A DNA stretch of 41,297 nucleotides from an uncultured bacterium (GCA_937948815.1 CALFAM010000191.1:1-41297), one strand, 5' to 3'; shown: positions 15,609-24,120, counted from the first letter of the stretch. Numbers and translations: made by a program. Notes: a model not told the origin generated them from the letters alone.

Positions 15609-17783
15609 TCAGTTGACGATGGTGAACGGGATGGTGTTGAACTCAGTCATTCCCGAAACCGCGTCTTCGACCGCGACCCGCAGCGTGTAGTCGCCGGCAG
15701 CAAGGTCCCTCGGCTGGAAGGTGGCGAGCAGCTTGTCAAGGCCACGAATTCCCGTGACCGTGCGCTCGACGACTTCGAGCTCGGCGATCTTGAGCTCCGA
15801 TCCGTCTTCCCTGAGAACCGTACCTTCCACTGCGAAATCACCCTCTGGCATGTTGTACGCCACGAGGCATAGCTCAGCACCTTTACCATCCGCGAGCATG
15901 GGGCGGGCCGCCGGGACATACGGTGAGCCATTGACTGTGAACGGGTACACGACGCTCTTTTCATAGACGTCGCTCTCGGAGCGCCGTTCACGCACCATCA
16001 CCCAATGGCGGTCAGGCGGCTCCAGGAAAAACGGCGGAAGTAGATCGGGTTCGGCCATCTCGTATTGCGGAACTTCGACCCGCACGGTTTTCACGCCCGA
16101 GCGCCCGGTCGCGGCGTTCCGTACCAACACACGGACCAAGTAGTCCCCGGGCTCGAGCTCGAGATGACCGTAATACTTCATACCGGACTTTTCGAGCGCA
16201 GCCCGAGCATTGGCCAGGTCGAGGGTCACCAGTTGCGTGAAGAAGTCGCGCATTTCACCGTCTTCGTTGGTCACATAGGTGTAGAGCTCGACCGCAAGCT
16301 TCTTCCTTCGAGATTCGTGGTCTTGAAGCAGCGACTGCCCATCCACTTCGACGACCACCGGCACATAGGCGTGCTCGTCATTGGCACGAAATGGCGCGGC
16401 CAGCACGCTGATCCGGACATCTTCGACCGGAGCTGCCGCTGCAATGGCGTCGGACGCCAGGAGATTCTTTTCCAGCGGGTGCAGGTCCTCGAACGGACGC
16501 GGCGCGTAGTAGCCCGAGCGGTGCGCGAGGCGCACGCCCTTGCGTCCTCGCAACTTGACCTGCAAACGATGATAGGTCCCGTCGGTCTCGAGGTTCCCCG
16601 GCTTGAAGTGCAACACGTACGTCACTGACGTCTGCTCGAGAACCTCGACGAGCTGATCCGCGAAGCCGTTGGCATCTTCGTAGAGTGATCCGCCGGTCTC
16701 GTTCGCAATGTAGAACAGTGCGTCCTGGCCGACCTGAGATGCCCGTTTCTCGTCGCTGAACTCGGCGCTCAGCCCCGAAATGTCGACCGCTTGGATGACA
16801 CAGTCAGCACGCTTGAACTCTTCCAACATCACGTTGACATCTTTCTGCAAGCTGCCGTTGCCGTAGATGTCGTCGGTGTCGACGAGGCCATAGTTGCCAT
16901 ATTGGAGCTGTAGCTGATCGATCTGCGCTTCCGTGTCATTGGCGTCCGGACCACGACCGAACATCAAACGCCCGTCGAAGCCTTCCGAAAAGAGTACGAC
17001 ATGCTTGCGGCCCTGCGCGCTGGCCAGCGCCTGCGCCAGCCCTTTGAGACCTGCCGCCCAGGAGCTGACTCGCCCTCGAAGGTACGTCGTCTCCATGCGG
17101 TCGAACTGCTTATTGATCACGGAAAGGTACGTCGACAGTGCCGCATCACGGTCGACGCCGAGCCGGCCGACCGAGTTGTCACCGAGGTCTCGATTCGAAA
17201 TGGCTGACGACTGACTGTTCTGCGGCGTCGCGAGCACAAACCGCAAAGGATCGACGCGCAGGCCGTCGAGCAAACGTGGTGCCCCAAGGGTTTGAATCGC
17301 GCGGGCGAGCTGAGCCCGGTCAGGCGTGAAGGTCACAATCAAGCGCGGCCCGGTTTCCGAGGAATAGGTTGCGACCGCGGTCAGGTCGGTCGGGTGCAGG
17401 TGGTTGAGCACGAATTCCTGAGCAGCCTCGCGCGCCTTGATGATCGCCGCGGTGTTCGAGAAGGAGAGGTCGAAGAGCAGCAGGAAGTGCCGCCGCGCCA
17501 TGGCGGGTACGACGTCCGCCGGATCCTCACCGCGACGCGGCTGGAGAACTTCGAGGTCGACAACCTGGAAATCGGTGATCTCCTGTCGCTTCCCAGAGTC
17601 GTAGATCTCGAACATGTCAGCGGTCAAATCACGCACGGGTGCACCGTTGCGCGTATAGACATTGACCGGGACCTGGACTTCCACGACATCGGCACGATCG
17701 TCGAATGAGTCTGCTTGTCCGAACGCCGGAAGGGCACCTAGGGCGAGCACCACCGACAGAGAGAGGAGGAGGAGTCTACGCAT
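15609..17783 (-). CDS. Secreted VWFA-domain protein, acidobacterial TIGR03436-like family (paralogue 3)
   Basis: A 724-aa protein. The ATG at 17783 is preceded by a strong AGGAGAT Shine-Dalgarno about 7 nt upstream and begins a canonical signal peptide (MRRLLLLSLSVVLALGALPAFGQ). The metal-site motif is a complete DxSxS (D105, S107, S109 in LFDLSFSNTA). Family segments present are RKHVVLFSEGFDG, VIQAVDISGL, IANETGGSLYEDANGF, YVLHFKPGN and AHRSGYYAPRPF. It is more diverged from paralogues 1 and 2 than they are from each other. The C-terminus (ending MTEFNTIPFTIVN) is again Ig-like. It follows the TPR/transglutaminase-like lipoprotein gene by 99 nt and is probably its co-transcribed partner. Confidence 0.88.
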   Translation of the reverse strand: MRRLLLLSLSVVLALGALPAFGQADSFDDRADVVEVQVPVNVYTRNGAPVRDLTADMFEIYDSGKRQEITDFQVVDLEVLQPRRGEDPADVVPAMARRHFLLLFDLSFSNTAAIIKAREAAQEFVLNHLHPTDLTAVATYSSETGPRLIVTFTPDRAQLARAIQTLGAPRLLDGLRVDPLRFVLATPQNSQSSAISNRDLGDNSVGRLGVDRDAALSTYLSVINKQFDRMETTYLRGRVSSWAAGLKGLAQALASAQGRKHVVLFSEGFDGRLMFGRGPDANDTEAQIDQLQLQYGNYGLVDTDDIYGNGSLQKDVNVMLEEFKRADCVIQAVDISGLSAEFSDEKRASQVGQDALFYIANETGGSLYEDANGFADQLVEVLEQTSVTYVLHFKPGNLETDGTYHRLQVKLRGRKGVRLAHRSGYYAPRPFEDLHPLEKNLLASDAIAAAAPVEDVRISVLAAPFRANDEHAYVPVVVEVDGQSLLQDHESRRKKLAVELYTYVTNEDGEMRDFFTQLVTLDLANARAALEKSGMKYYGHLELEPGDYLVRVLVRNAATGRSGVKTVRVEVPQYEMAEPDLLPPFFLEPPDRHWVMVRERRSESDVYEKSVVYPFTVNGSPYVPAARPMLADGKGAELCLVAYNMPEGDFAVEGTVLREDGSELKIAELEVVERTVTGIRGLDKLLATFQPRDLAAGDYTLRVAVEDAVSGMTEFNTIPFTIVN

Positions 17784-17882
17784 CGAGAATCTCCTTCGAC
17801 GAGTGAGGATTACCACTTCCATGCTAACAGGCGAGCCCTGCTGCGTTGGCAACGACGGATCGGCTTCAGGGGGCATGGCGGG

Positions 17883-19052
17883 CTACCTCGACTCGCTTTG
17901 TGCGGCCGGCCCGAGGAGAAGGCCGGCATATCTGCGCGCTTCGTCATGCGTGGCATCGAGCTTGAGCGCACGTTCGAGATGATGCAGGGCGCGGTCCTTG
18001 TCCCCGACCGCGAGAAAGATCTTGACCAGTCCGATGTGAACCTCGGGCAGCTCCGTGTCCTGTTTGAGCGCCCTGCGCATGTACGACAGAGCCGTCTCTG
18101 TATCTCCCGAGGCCAGCGCGAGCTCGCCGCGATAGACATAGAAGAAGGGGTTGGCGAGCTCGAGCGATTCGATGCGCCCGAGCAGCGCGCCAGCCTCATC
18201 GTGGTTTCCAAGCTGCTGCTGCGCCCGCACCTGGTTGGTGAGGAGATGCACGCTCTCGGGATGGAACTCGAGCGACTCTGCGAGAAGGTCTGCCGCCTCT
18301 TGCGGCCGACCGAGGCGCAACAGGCTTACCGCAAGATTGTTGACCGCCTTGTCGAAGCCCGGTTCGAGGTCGACCGCGATGCCGGCAAGCTCATAGGCTT
18401 GATCCACGTTGCCGGCAAGCAGGGATTCAGCGGCCAGGTTGTTGAAGTAGTGGGCGGCGGCCCGCACGTCATCGATCGCCTTGAAATCGCGGTAGCTCTT
18501 GGCACGGTAGGGCAGGAAATCGTAGGTCGCGAGGTTGCCATCTACCCGCATGCCGGCAACGATGTGCCCATGGCTGACGACCATGCCCTCACGGAAACTC
18601 CAACGGTTGTAGTCTCGGACCTCCACGTAGAAGGGGTTGAGACGCTTCTCTCGCGCAACGCCAACGAAGAGATTGACGAAGGACAGGCAGTTGCCCTCCC
18701 CCGCATGGAAGGTCTCGACCGCGTCTCGGGTCGGTGTCAGGCTGTACTGCAGATCGAGGTAGCTGAAAACGAACTCGAGAACCTGATTCGCCCGAACAGG
18801 CTCCGCGGCACCGACGGTAACGCGCCCCTCGATCGCCTCGCGAACCGCATCGTCGATCTGAAACGGCACTTCGAGGCCCACGGCTCGGTCGGCGCCCAGC
18901 CGCTGCTGATACTGATCGCGAACGAAACTCACGGAATCGAACGTGCCGGCCAGCGGCGTATTCTGCGAGGCGCATCCGGAGAGCACCAGTGCGAGGCAGG
19001 CCGCGATCGGTCCACGCCAGCCGCGCGCGCTTCGAGGCCGGCGCAAGCCCAC
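17883..19052 (-). CDS. Lipoprotein with transglutaminase-like domain and TPR repeats
   Basis: A GTG start at 19052 gives a 389-aa lipoprotein: a basic n-region, a hydrophobic stretch and lipobox LVLSGC with Cys27. The frame is open to an ATG at 19322, but those 90 residues have no recognisable content and would bury the lipobox. No strong Shine-Dalgarno supports the GTG, so the start is uncertain. Residues about 60-200 look like a transglutaminase-like papain fold. Candidate triad residues are Cys122 (GEGNCLSFVNLF), His161 or His163 (SHGHIV) and Asp178 (ATYDFLPY). TPRs follow (about 200-380). Such proteins may process or bind peptides at the envelope. It is the promoter-proximal gene of the operon that continues with three VWFA genes. 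Confidence 0.8.
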   Translation of the reverse strand: MGLRRPRSARGWRGPIAACLALVLSGCASQNTPLAGTFDSVSFVRDQYQQRLGADRAVGLEVPFQIDDAVREAIEGRVTVGAAEPVRANQVLEFVFSYLDLQYSLTPTRDAVETFHAGEGNCLSFVNLFVGVAREKRLNPFYVEVRDYNRWSFREGMVVSHGHIVAGMRVDGNLATYDFLPYRAKSYRDFKAIDDVRAAAHYFNNLAAESLLAGNVDQAYELAGIAVDLEPGFDKAVNNLAVSLLRLGRPQEAADLLAESLEFHPESVHLLTNQVRAQQQLGNHDEAGALLGRIESLELANPFFYVYRGELALASGDTETALSYMRRALKQDTELPEVHIGLVKIFLAVGDKDRALHHLERALKLDATHDEARRYAGLLLGPAAQSESR

Positions 19053-19312
19053 GCTGCGAGATGCTGATGGCGGTTGCTCACCCTCGAAGTGACTGTCGAA
19101 TTGACCGCTTTCTATAGGCGCACGCGTCGACGCCTGCGGGCCAAGGGCCATGACCGTGGCCTGCAACGCGGCTGGAAGTCGGTCAGGAGACGTGCTCGAA
19201 GCCGAGACAGACGCCGCTGCGTTACGGGGCTCTACAGGGATGGCTGACGCCCGTCGGGCGTGGCCAGGAGTACCACGAAACCAGACCAGATGATGCAAGA
19301 GCATAGGCAAAA

Positions 19313-19318
19313 ATCGTA
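19313..19318 (-). promoter_or_regulatory. Weak candidate extended -10 box for the lipoprotein-VWFA operon
   Basis: The minus strand reads TGCTACGAT, an extended -10 pattern (TG-N-TACGAT) without a good -35 box. A start site near 19306 would place the upstream ATG at 19322 outside the transcript, consistent with a downstream start such as GTG 19052. This is weak evidence on its own. Confidence 0.25.
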
Positions 19319-19451
19319 GCACACGCCCCTCGTGCGAACTGCCGGTTCGAGGCGCCTAGCAGGCACCTGGCCCCACACGGATACCGTCCAACTGCAGGCG
19401 CTGCTCAGACGCCCTCAGGGGCCCTTGGAGAGCCTCGACCACCTCGCATTC

Positions 19452-19489
19452 AAATCGTTGAATTCGCCCCACCAAATCATTGAACTCGC
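19452..19489. repeat. 22-bp-spaced imperfect direct repeat in a divergent intergenic region (candidate operator pair)
   Basis: AAATCGTTGAATTCGC (19452-19467) and AAATCATTGAACTCGC (19474-19489) match at 14 of 16 positions and repeat with a 22-bp period, two helical turns. They lie between the leftward lipoprotein-VWFA operon and the rightward TonB receptor promoter. The geometry fits cooperative binding of a regulator on one face of the DNA. No regulator is identified. Confidence 0.4.
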
Positions 19490-19596
19490 GGACCTCGACG
19501 TCCGCACAACTCTCCATGCTTCTGCCCGTAAAATGAAGCGTAGAAAAATACTTATCCGGAAACGCGCCATGCGCGGAAAGATGGCAAGCCTCTTGC

Positions 19597-19625
19597 TTGA
19601 CTCGTTCTGCGGTAGTCGCTAGACT
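19597..19625 (+). promoter_or_regulatory. Near-consensus promoter for the TonB-dependent receptor gene
   Basis: A -35 box TTGACT (19597-19602) and a -10 box TAGACT (19620-19625) are separated by exactly 17 bp. The predicted start is near 19632, giving a leader of about 167 nt. An A/T-rich patch at about 19533-19556 lies further upstream. This is the best sigma70-type promoter seen on the plus strand. Confidence 0.75.
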
Positions 19626-19627
19626 TC

Positions 19628-19767
19628 GCGTCCATTCGTCTCAAAGCGCTGGGACTTGCAGGATCCGTGCGGATCCAATGCGAATGGACGCTGGTGAGCC
19701 ACGGCGCCCAGCCAGAGGTTTGCCCCCAGCGCCTACCAACCGCAAGTCATTCAACGTCGAATGACTT
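19628..19767 (+). promoter_or_regulatory. Structured 5' leader of the TonB receptor mRNA
   Basis: Three sets of perfect inverted repeats occupy the leader. Arm A, GCGTCCATTCG (19628-19638), pairs with CGAATGGACGC (19681-19691). Arm B, GCGCTGGG (19646-19653), pairs with CCCAGCGC (19725-19732). Hairpin C, AAGTCATTC (19744-19752), pairs with GAATGACTT (19759-19767). A and B are interleaved, so they form either a pseudoknot or mutually exclusive folds. C ends about 20 nt before the Shine-Dalgarno. Arm A starts at about the predicted transcription start, so a DNA operator around +1 is an alternative reading. I match no known riboswitch class. Confidence 0.5.
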
Positions 19768-19798
19768 CAGCACACCCTGAGCCACGAGGAGGAACAGA

Positions 19799-22750
19799 GT
19801 GACAAATCGTCTAACCCTTATGCGGCGCATTGCAGTCGTCGCCGCAGCCATTGCCCTAGTGGGCACGGGTGCCGTGTTTGCGCAGCAGCAAACCGGTAAC
19901 CTGTATGGCAACGCCACCGATAACACCGGTGCAGCGCTGCCTGGCGTTACGGTCAACCTGACCGGCATCGGCGCGCCGAAGCTCGCCATCACCAACGCGG
20001 AAGGCCAGTTTCGCTTCCTGAGCTTGGACCCGGGTAACTACGCCCTGTCCGCTTCGCTCGACGGCTTCTCGACCGTCGAGTACCCGAACGTGAATCTCCG
20101 CGTCGGCCGCAACACGTCGATCGAAATGACCCTGACCCCCGCGCTCGAGGAGACCATCACGGTCACCGCCGAGTCGCCGCTGCTCGATGAGCGCAAGATC
20201 TCCAAGGGCACCACGATCTCCCAGATCGAGCTCGAGAAGATTCCGACCGCCCGTGACCCCTGGGCCATCGTGACCCAGACCCCGGGTGTGCTCTCCGACC
20301 GCATCAACGTCGGTGGTAACGAGTCCGGCCAGCAGGCCAACTTCATTGCCCCGGGTACCAGCGGTGACGAGAACAGCTTCGCCGTCGATGGTGTGAACAT
20401 CACCGACATGGCCGCCGTTGGCGCGTCCCCGACCTACTACGACTTCGACCAGTTCGCCGAGATGCAGATCACGACGGGTGGATCGGACATCACCAAGGTG
20501 GCGGCCGGTACGTCGCTCAACCTGGTGACCAAGCGTGGTTCCAACACGCCGCGCGGTTCGGCCCGCTTCCTGCTTACCGACAGCGATGAGCAGTTCGGCC
20601 TCTTCGAGCAGGGTAGCGTCGACATCAGCGACGACCTTCTCCCCGCGCAGCCGTCCGGCACCAACCCCGGCAACTCGGTCAACGAGATCATCGATTTCGG
20701 TGCCGAGGCTGGCGGTCCGGTCAAGAAAGATCAGGTGTGGTTCTGGGGCTCCTACGGCCGCAACGACATCATGAACTTCACCAACCTCGGACAGGCTGAC
20801 AACACCCTTCTCGAGAACACCGCCCTCAAGATCAACGCCCAGCTCGGCTCGCCGAACTCGCTGGTCGGCTCTTGGAACCGCGGTGACAAGATCAAGAATG
20901 GTCGTCAGTCCAACGCCTTCACCACCGGGCCCGCTGCCTGGAATCAAGCCGGCCCGACCGAGGTGTTCAAGATCGAAGACACGCACGTCTTCAACTCGAA
21001 CTTCTACCTCACGGGTCTCTTCTCGTACGTCGATGGCGGCTTCGGCCTGACCTCGATCGGTGGCGCGTTCGGCGACGAAACGGCACCGGAACCGGTTCGC
21101 GGCACGGATGGCTTCTGGCAGAACAGCTTCTACAGTGGCATCTCCGACCGCAACACCGACCAGTTCCAGGTCGACGGCAACTACTTCTTCAACTCGGGTG
21201 CGATCAACCACGAGCTGAAGTTCGGTGCTTCCTTGCGCAAGTTCGAGACGCTCAGCACGTTCGGCTGGCCGGGTCGCAACTTCGCCACCCTGACCTGCGA
21301 GGCCACCGGTCTCTGCGGCGCAGGCTTCACCTTCGGTGACGACCTCGTGGTCGCCACTCGCTCGGGTATCGCCCCGACCGAGCAGGAGTACGTCGCGTTC
21401 TTCGCCCAGGACACCCTTTCCAAGGGCAACTGGACCCTGAACGTCGGCCTCCGTGTCGATGACCAGAGCGGTGAGAACCCGGCTGGTGGTGCGCCGGCCA
21501 GCCCGGCCTTCGCCGGCACGCTGCCGGCCTTCAACTTCGCCGGTAACGATGCTGGCTTCGACTGGACCACGATCTCGCCTCGCATCGGCTACACGTACGC
21601 CCTCGGCGCCGAGCGCAAGACGCTGCTTCGTGCCAGCTACGCGCGTTTCGCCGAGCAGCTCTCGTCGGGCAACATCAGCCGGATCAACCCGGTTGCCAAC
21701 GCCACGGCGACGTTCACCTTTGGTGACCTCAACAACAACGACACCTTCGATGTCGGCGAGCCCACGTCGCTCCTCGGCTTCAGTGGTTTCGATCCCAACA
21801 ACCCGACCTCGCTCTCCACGCCGAACCTGAACGATCCAGGCCTCGACCCGTCGATCACCGACGAGCTCGTGCTTGCCGTCGAGCATGCGTTCCTGCCGGA
21901 GTTCGTGGTCAGCATCGAGGGTACCTACCGTCTGACGTCGGACCTCATCGAGACCCGTGAGCTGATCGACGACGGTTCGGGTGTGCGCGTTGCGACCCGC
22001 AACGACTACATCTCGAACGGTGTGTTCAGCGGCATCATCCCGGGCACCAACACGCCCTACTCGGCCGAGCTCTTCGGCCTCCGCCCGGGTGAGCGTACCG
22101 GTGGTTCGCTGCTCACCAACGGTGACAGCGAAGTCGAGTACTTCGGTGTTTCGCTTACCGCGACCAAGCGTCTGGCCAACCGCTGGATGCTCCGTGGCTT
22201 CATCAACTTCGGTGAGGGTGAGCACAACTTCGGTAGCGAGTCCTTCATCTTCGACAACCCGGGTCTCGCCCCGGATGGTTCCGACACCTCCGGCCAGGTC
22301 TTCCTGGAGCAGGCTGCTGGTTCCGGTCCGTTCGGTGACGTCCTGATTCAGTCGAGCTGGTCGGCCAACCTCAACGGCCTCTACCAGGTCGCGCCGGACA
22401 AGCCCTGGGGCTTCAACGTGTCGGCCAACCTGTATGCCCGCGAGGGTTACCCGCTGCCGTACACGTTCAACACCCGGACGTCTGACGGTGTCAGCCGGAC
22501 GGTGCGTGCGTTCAACGACACGGAGCTGTTCCGCGTCGATGACATCTTCACCGCCGACTTCCGCATCGAGAAGGACATCCCGTTCAGCTCCAACCTGAGC
22601 GGTACCCTCTCCCTCGACGCGTTCAACGTCTTCAACGAGAACTACTTGCTCCAGCGCGATCGCTCGCTGGAGGCGCCGACCGCGAACTTCCTTACGCAGT
22701 CGCTGTCGCCGCGTATCTTCCGCCTCGGGTTCCGCCTGAGCTTCCGGTAG
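19799..22750 (+). CDS. TonB-dependent receptor, Oar-like, with N-terminal carboxypeptidase-regulatory-like domain
   Basis: A 983-aa outer-membrane protein. The GTG start at 19799 has a strong GAGGAGG Shine-Dalgarno ending about 6 nt before it and begins a signal peptide (MRRIAVVAAAIALVGTGAVFAQ). Residues about 32-112 form a CarboxypepD_reg-like beta-sandwich (GNLYGNATDNTGAALPGVTVNL...AEGQFRFLSLDPGNYALSAS). A TonB-box-like segment (ETITVTAESPLL), the plug (about 125-260) and a long beta-barrel follow, ending RLGFRLSFR. Such Oar/SusC-related receptors import or bind large substrates using TonB energy; the ligand is not predictable. The gene appears enriched in GGT, CGT and C-ending codons relative to its neighbours, suggesting strong expression. 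It has its own promoter and terminator, so it is probably monocistronic. Confidence 0.93.
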   Translation: MTNRLTLMRRIAVVAAAIALVGTGAVFAQQQTGNLYGNATDNTGAALPGVTVNLTGIGAPKLAITNAEGQFRFLSLDPGNYALSASLDGFSTVEYPNVNLRVGRNTSIEMTLTPALEETITVTAESPLLDERKISKGTTISQIELEKIPTARDPWAIVTQTPGVLSDRINVGGNESGQQANFIAPGTSGDENSFAVDGVNITDMAAVGASPTYYDFDQFAEMQITTGGSDITKVAAGTSLNLVTKRGSNTPRGSARFLLTDSDEQFGLFEQGSVDISDDLLPAQPSGTNPGNSVNEIIDFGAEAGGPVKKDQVWFWGSYGRNDIMNFTNLGQADNTLLENTALKINAQLGSPNSLVGSWNRGDKIKNGRQSNAFTTGPAAWNQAGPTEVFKIEDTHVFNSNFYLTGLFSYVDGGFGLTSIGGAFGDETAPEPVRGTDGFWQNSFYSGISDRNTDQFQVDGNYFFNSGAINHELKFGASLRKFETLSTFGWPGRNFATLTCEATGLCGAGFTFGDDLVVATRSGIAPTEQEYVAFFAQDTLSKGNWTLNVGLRVDDQSGENPAGGAPASPAFAGTLPAFNFAGNDAGFDWTTISPRIGYTYALGAERKTLLRASYARFAEQLSSGNISRINPVANATATFTFGDLNNNDTFDVGEPTSLLGFSGFDPNNPTSLSTPNLNDPGLDPSITDELVLAVEHAFLPEFVVSIEGTYRLTSDLIETRELIDDGSGVRVATRNDYISNGVFSGIIPGTNTPYSAELFGLRPGERTGGSLLTNGDSEVEYFGVSLTATKRLANRWMLRGFINFGEGEHNFGSESFIFDNPGLAPDGSDTSGQVFLEQAAGSGPFGDVLIQSSWSANLNGLYQVAPDKPWGFNVSANLYAREGYPLPYTFNTRTSDGVSRTVRAFNDTELFRVDDIFTADFRIEKDIPFSSNLSGTLSLDAFNVFNENYLLQRDRSLEAPTANFLTQSLSPRIFRLGFRLSFR

Positions 22751-22758
22751 ATCCAAGT

Positions 22759-22811
22759 CGTCTCTTTTGAGACGTTGAAAAGCCGAGAGGGTTCGCCCTC
22801 TCGGCTTTTTT
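22759..22811 (+). terminator. Rho-independent terminator with UUCG tetraloop, preceded by a second hairpin
   Basis: The stem AAAAGCCGAGAGGG (22778-22791) pairs with CCCTCTCGGCTTTT around a TTCG loop and ends in six T residues (22806-22811). It is a textbook intrinsic terminator. A smaller hairpin, CGTCTC-TTTT-GAGACG, lies just before it (22759-22774) and could protect the 3' end. Confidence 0.95.
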
Positions 22812-23008
22812 CATGCCTGCAACTTCCCCAATTCCTACCCAGTCGGCGTTGTCTTTTGCCATCCCCGGGGATACCCTACGGGGATCCGGCCCGTCTCTTG
22901 CATCTGCTCGTATTGGAGCCCCGTCTAGTTGCAAGAGGCTTCCGAGGAACCCACCCGCGGAGCTTTGTCGAGGCGTCCGGCGTGGGGAACAAACTGAGGG
23001 ACCCGTCT

Positions 23009-24076
23009 ATGACCAAACGACCGACGATTCAACACGCAGCCCATCTCGCTTGCGCTGCGTTCGCCCTTTTGCTCATCACTGGCCCTGTCCTCGCACAGGA
23101 CTGGGCGGGCCGCGGCCGCATTCAGGGTCGGGTCATCGATGGCGAGAACAACCCGATCGAGGGTGCCAAAGTGACCCTCTACAAGGAAGCACCAGGACGT
23201 GGGCCTGCGTCGCTCACCACCGACAAACGCGGTCGCTTCGGCTATCTCGGGCTGTCAGGCGGAACGTGGAACGTCTTGGTCGAGAAGGAAGATTGGGTCA
23301 CCTCTGAAGGTAGCGTACCGGTCACAGAATTCGGCGGCGGAAAGCCGCTGACCATCGAGCTGCGCCAGATACCCAAGGAGCAGCTGGCCGAAGAGGCAGC
23401 CGTGGAAGCGGTTCGCGAGCTGGACCGCGGCAACGCGTTGCTCGGTGAAGGGAAATTCGCCGAAGCTCGCGCCATCTATGAGGGCGCGCTCTCCAAGCTC
23501 GAGCCGGAGTACCACCATCTGGTCAAAATCGGCATTGCAAACTCCTACATGAACGAGGGAGATGCGGGAAAGGCCGTCGCGACGCTCGAGCCGATGCTCG
23601 CCGATCATGGCGACGACGCGCAGCTGCAGCAGGCGCTGGCGCGCTCGTACTACCAGAACGGCGACGTCGATAAGTCCCTTGACTTGCTCAAGACCATGGT
23701 CGACGGCAACCCGAATGATGTCGCGAGCCTGCGCTTGCTCATCGACCTCCTGGTTCGCGCTGATCGCGAGGAGGAGGCCCAGGCCTACATCGCGAAGCTA
23801 CCCGAAGGTGAGAAGCTGTCTGCCGACACGCTGCTCAACACTGGCATCAAGCTCTACAACAACGGCGAGTTGGACGGCGCGCTCGAGCAGTTCAATCGGG
23901 CGGTCGAGGACAACCCCGATGTCCCAGAGACCTACTACTTCCGTGGTCTCACCTATCTCGGCAAGCAAATGAATCCCGAGGCGCTCGCGGACTTCCAGCA
24001 CTTCCTCGAGATCGCACCGGATCACGCACAGGCCGAAGAAGCCAAGCAATTCATGGAGTACCTCGAGTCCTTGTAG
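23009..24076 (+). CDS. Exported TPR protein with N-terminal carboxypeptidase-regulatory-like domain
   Basis: A 355-aa protein. The ATG at 23009 has GAGGG about 8 nt upstream and starts a signal peptide (hydrophobic LACAAFALLLITGPVLAQ); the upstream open frame crosses the receptor terminator and is not used. Residues about 37-120 form a CarboxypepD_reg-like domain (GRIQGRVIDGENNPIEGAKVTLYKE...DKRGRFGYLGLSGGTWNVLVEKEDW). This is the same domain type as at the N-terminus of the receptor just upstream. A helical linker (EEAAVEAVRELDRGN) leads to about six TPRs to the C-terminus. A soluble periplasmic TPR protein beside a TonB receptor could be an accessory or assembly partner; that is inference. 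A 197-nt gap and a terminator separate the two genes. Confidence 0.88.
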   Translation: MTKRPTIQHAAHLACAAFALLLITGPVLAQDWAGRGRIQGRVIDGENNPIEGAKVTLYKEAPGRGPASLTTDKRGRFGYLGLSGGTWNVLVEKEDWVTSEGSVPVTEFGGGKPLTIELRQIPKEQLAEEAAVEAVRELDRGNALLGEGKFAEARAIYEGALSKLEPEYHHLVKIGIANSYMNEGDAGKAVATLEPMLADHGDDAQLQQALARSYYQNGDVDKSLDLLKTMVDGNPNDVASLRLLIDLLVRADREEEAQAYIAKLPEGEKLSADTLLNTGIKLYNNGELDGALEQFNRAVEDNPDVPETYYFRGLTYLGKQMNPEALADFQHFLEIAPDHAQAEEAKQFMEYLESL

Positions 24077-24086
24077 CCCTTGGCAC

Positions 24087-24120
24087 GGGTGGGCTCGTCG
24101 TTCCGACGGCGTGCTCACCC
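24087..24120 (+). terminator. Strong GC hairpin after the TPR gene (possible terminator without U-tract)
   Basis: GGGTGGGC pairs with GCTCACCC (one G-T pair), and an inner CGTCG-TTC-CGACG stem completes a long hairpin 11 nt after the stop codon. No T-run follows, so termination would need Rho or would be partial. The rest of the gap to 24287 shows nothing I can assign. Confidence 0.4.

Noticed and set aside
17883-19322. The lipoprotein read from ATG 19322 as a 479-aa protein
   Set aside because: The extra 90 residues have no conserved content, and the lipobox Cys would lie more than 100 residues from the N-terminus. A downstream start such as GTG 19052 fits better.
19856-22756. A 966-codon open frame antisense to the TonB receptor gene
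   Set aside because: It mirrors the receptor frame in GC-rich, codon-biased DNA, gives a low-complexity Arg/Val/Glu-rich product and has no ribosome site. The receptor on the other strand is unmistakable.
22861-22872. A 12-bp palindrome ATCCCCGGGGAT before the CarboxypepD_reg/TPR gene
   Set aside because: It is short and of simple GC composition. A nearby TTGTCT-17-TACCCT pair is too weak to call a promoter.
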